In this document: piece after piece, positions 62,802 to 64,000 of the stretch
How positions within the stretch are numbered: the stretch's first letter is position 1
Layout of the letters: each line of letters starts with the position of its first letter
Source of the DNA: Ruegeria sp. Ofav3-42
GTDB taxonomy: Bacteria; Pseudomonadota; Alphaproteobacteria; Rhodobacterales; Rhodobacteraceae
Direction of reading: 5' to 3'
DNA: 64,000 nucleotides
Assembly: GCF_022347725.1 (NCBI RefSeq)
Contig: NZ_JAKRGB010000004.1
Coordinates: forward strand, 186,001-250,000
The notes under the pieces: generated by a model
Databases searched by the model: none
The model's input: the letters and a program-made list of their open reading frames with translations, nothing else
Told to the model about the DNA's origin: nothing
Position numbers and translations under genes: made by a program

Positions 62802-62876
62802 GGCCCGTTCGTCTATCGGTTAGGACGCCAGGTTTTCAACCTGGAAAGAGGGGTTCGATTCCCCTACGGGCTACCA
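62802..62876 (+). tRNA. tRNA-Glu (TTC), first copy
   Basis: Acceptor GGCCCGT/ACGGGCT with a G1-U72 pair, anticodon stem CCAGG/CCTGG around TTTTCAA (anticodon TTC), T-arm GGGTTCGATTCCC-like, and an encoded CCA end (62874-62876). Confidence 0.96.
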
Positions 62877-62900
62877 CTTGTGCTTGTGCCATTGGCAAAT

Positions 62901-62975
62901 GGCCCGTTCGTCTATCGGTTAGGACGCCAGGTTTTCAACCTGGAAAGAGGGGTTCGATTCCCCTACGGGCTACCA
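62901..62975 (+). tRNA. tRNA-Glu (TTC), second copy
   Basis: Identical to the first copy over all 75 bases, starting 99 bases after it with only 24 bases between. The tandem is probably one transcript. The CCA end is encoded (62973-62975). Confidence 0.96.
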
Positions 62976-62985
62976 CTTTTTCAAT

Positions 62986-64000
62986 CTACACATCGAACTT
63001 TTCGCGACACAGGTCCTGAATTTGCGCCCACAGGGATTTGAATTCCGGCGTATTTTCTGCGGCATAGTGGAAGTTCTTCATTAACCCGGTGAGTTGGGTA
63101 AAGACCTGACGCACCTCGGCCTTGTCCGCGAAACTCGCAGTTGATTGGGTCACGTCGTAGACCAGCTTGAACGTCATCTTCTGACGCTCCAGCGGAACCG
63201 TTGCGTCCACCTTGTCGAACGCGTCCTGCTGCAGATAGACCATGTCTACGAACAGGCCCTTTTGCTGGGTCACGAAGTCCTCAATGGTGACACCCTCTTC
63301 ACCGGTGACTTGCATCATCTGGTCAACCTGTTCGCCTTTTTCGATCAGGCCCAGCAGGTCGCGGACCTTGCCGGTCCAACCGGCTTCGGCATTTTTGTCA
63401 TACCAATCCGACAATTGATCCGTGTACCGCGACCAACTGAGAAGCGGATCGACAGCCGGATAAAACCGCTTGTAGGCACGCTCCGAAGAAAGGCCGAGGA
63501 AACACTTCACCGTGGAGAGTGTCGACTGTGTCACCGGCTCATCAAAGTTGCCGCCCGCCGGTGAAACCGTGCCGATCAGTGTCAAGCTGCCCAGATCGCC
63601 GTCATTCGTTTTCAGCGCCCCTGCACGTTCGTAAAGGCCCTTGATCGAGCTTTCCAGGTAAGCCGGAAAGCCCTCTTCGCCGGGGATTTCCTCAAGCTTG
63701 CCGGATGTCTCGCGCATGGCTTGCGCCCAGCGGCTGGTACTGTCGGCGATCAGCAGCACGTCATAGCCCATCTGGCGGTAGTATTCGCCCAGCGTAATCC
63801 CGGTGAAAATCGACGCCTCACGGGCCGCAACGGGCATTGAGGAGGTGTTACAGATAATGATCGTCCGGTCCATCAGGCTGCCGCCCGAGGTCGGGTCGGT
63901 CATCTTGGGGAATTCGTGGATCGTTTCCACTACCTCGCCCGCCCGTTCACCGCAGGCCACGACGATCACGATATCTACTTTGGAGTTCCGTGCGATCAGG
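62986..64000 (-). CDS. V/A-type ATPase catalytic subunit A (5' end off window)
   Basis: The visible 338 codons are the C-terminal part of the catalytic A subunit of a vacuolar/archaeal-type rotary ATPase. It shows VVACGERAGEV after a strand, then NTSSMPVAAREASIFTGITLGEYYRQMGYDVLLIADSTSRWAQAMRE, EEIPGEEGFPAYL and the C-terminal helical domain. The Walker A is outside the window. The family is different from the F-type ATP synthase and from flagellar or secretion ATPases. Other subunits should lie beyond 64000 or were not in range. Confidence 0.92.
   Translation of the reverse strand, partial: LIARNSKVDIVIVVACGERAGEVVETIHEFPKMTDPTSGGSLMDRTIIICNTSSMPVAAREASIFTGITLGEYYRQMGYDVLLIADSTSRWAQAMRETSGKLEEIPGEEGFPAYLESSIKGLYERAGALKTNDGDLGSLTLIGTVSPAGGNFDEPVTQSTLSTVKCFLGLSSERAYKRFYPAVDPLLSWSRYTDQLSDWYDKNAEAGWTGKVRDLLGLIEKGEQVDQMMQVTGEEGVTIEDFVTQQKGLFVDMVYLQQDAFDKVDATVPLERQKMTFKLVYDVTQSTASFADKAEVRQVFTQLTGLMKNFHYAAENTPEFKSLWAQIQDLCREKFDV

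Noticed and set aside
62802..62975. Two identical 75-base units taken as a CRISPR-like or phage attachment repeat
   Set aside because: Both fold as complete tRNA-Glu genes with encoded CCA; the repetition is a plain tandem duplication.

Overview
The window looks like chromosomal DNA of a marine Rhodobacteraceae (Roseobacter group) alphaproteobacterium. The evidence is about 60% G+C in core genes, alphaproteobacterial gene orders (rpiA-gor-hflK-hflC, dnaG-rpoD, hom-glpX-recJ), a tRNA-His without the extra 5' G and with A73, a GTTC-N7-GTTC LexA box before mmcB, and familiar Roseobacter families (DUF2842, tad pilus proteins, cobalt nitrile hydratase). The species cannot be named from sequence alone.

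1-13 kb: a minus-strand run rpiA, small membrane protein, gor, hflK and hflC (cut by the left edge); then a glutathione S-transferase, sdaA, a GFA-family protein, a drug/metabolite exporter, thiamine pyrophosphokinase, a large acidic protein of unknown function, an acetyltransferase and purA with a DUF2842 partner. 13-24 kb: a complete Co-type nitrile hydratase operon, secG, pyrG, a PEP mutase-like enzyme, two TerB-like proteins with a PhnD-like protein, and a polar amino-acid ABC transporter whose first permease seems to start at ATT. 23-31 kb: tRNA-His, mmcB under a LexA box, an ArsR/SRPBCC operon with a clear operator, a decayed methyltransferase gene, a LuxR-type regulator, and the nusB-ribH-ribB-ribE block. 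A capsule cassette (kpsS, kpsD-like, kpsC) lies between ribE and ribD-nrdR.

36.8-43.4 kb is an accessory island. It holds a phage-type genetic switch (S24 repressor, divergent frameshifted Ner-like gene, two 18-bp operators), a chain of very small overlapping ORFs ending in a truncated ParB-like gene, a low-G+C two-gene module (SMC/OLD-like AAA ATPase plus TOPRIM-like protein) that is a good candidate anti-phage system, and a secreted protein of unknown function. The island ends where the tail of yjbQ has been replaced.

43.8-64 kb returns to core genes: DCC/DUF4166 pair, AraC-type regulator, rpoD, dnaG, glutamate dehydrogenase, three TadG/TadE-like pilus genes, pirin, a TetR regulator with its operator, hom, glpX, recJ, two identical tRNA-Glu genes, and the catalytic A subunit of a V/A-type ATPase cut by the right edge. 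Many operons are tightly coupled by ATGA or TGATG overlaps. No CRISPR array, rRNA or complete insertion sequence was seen.
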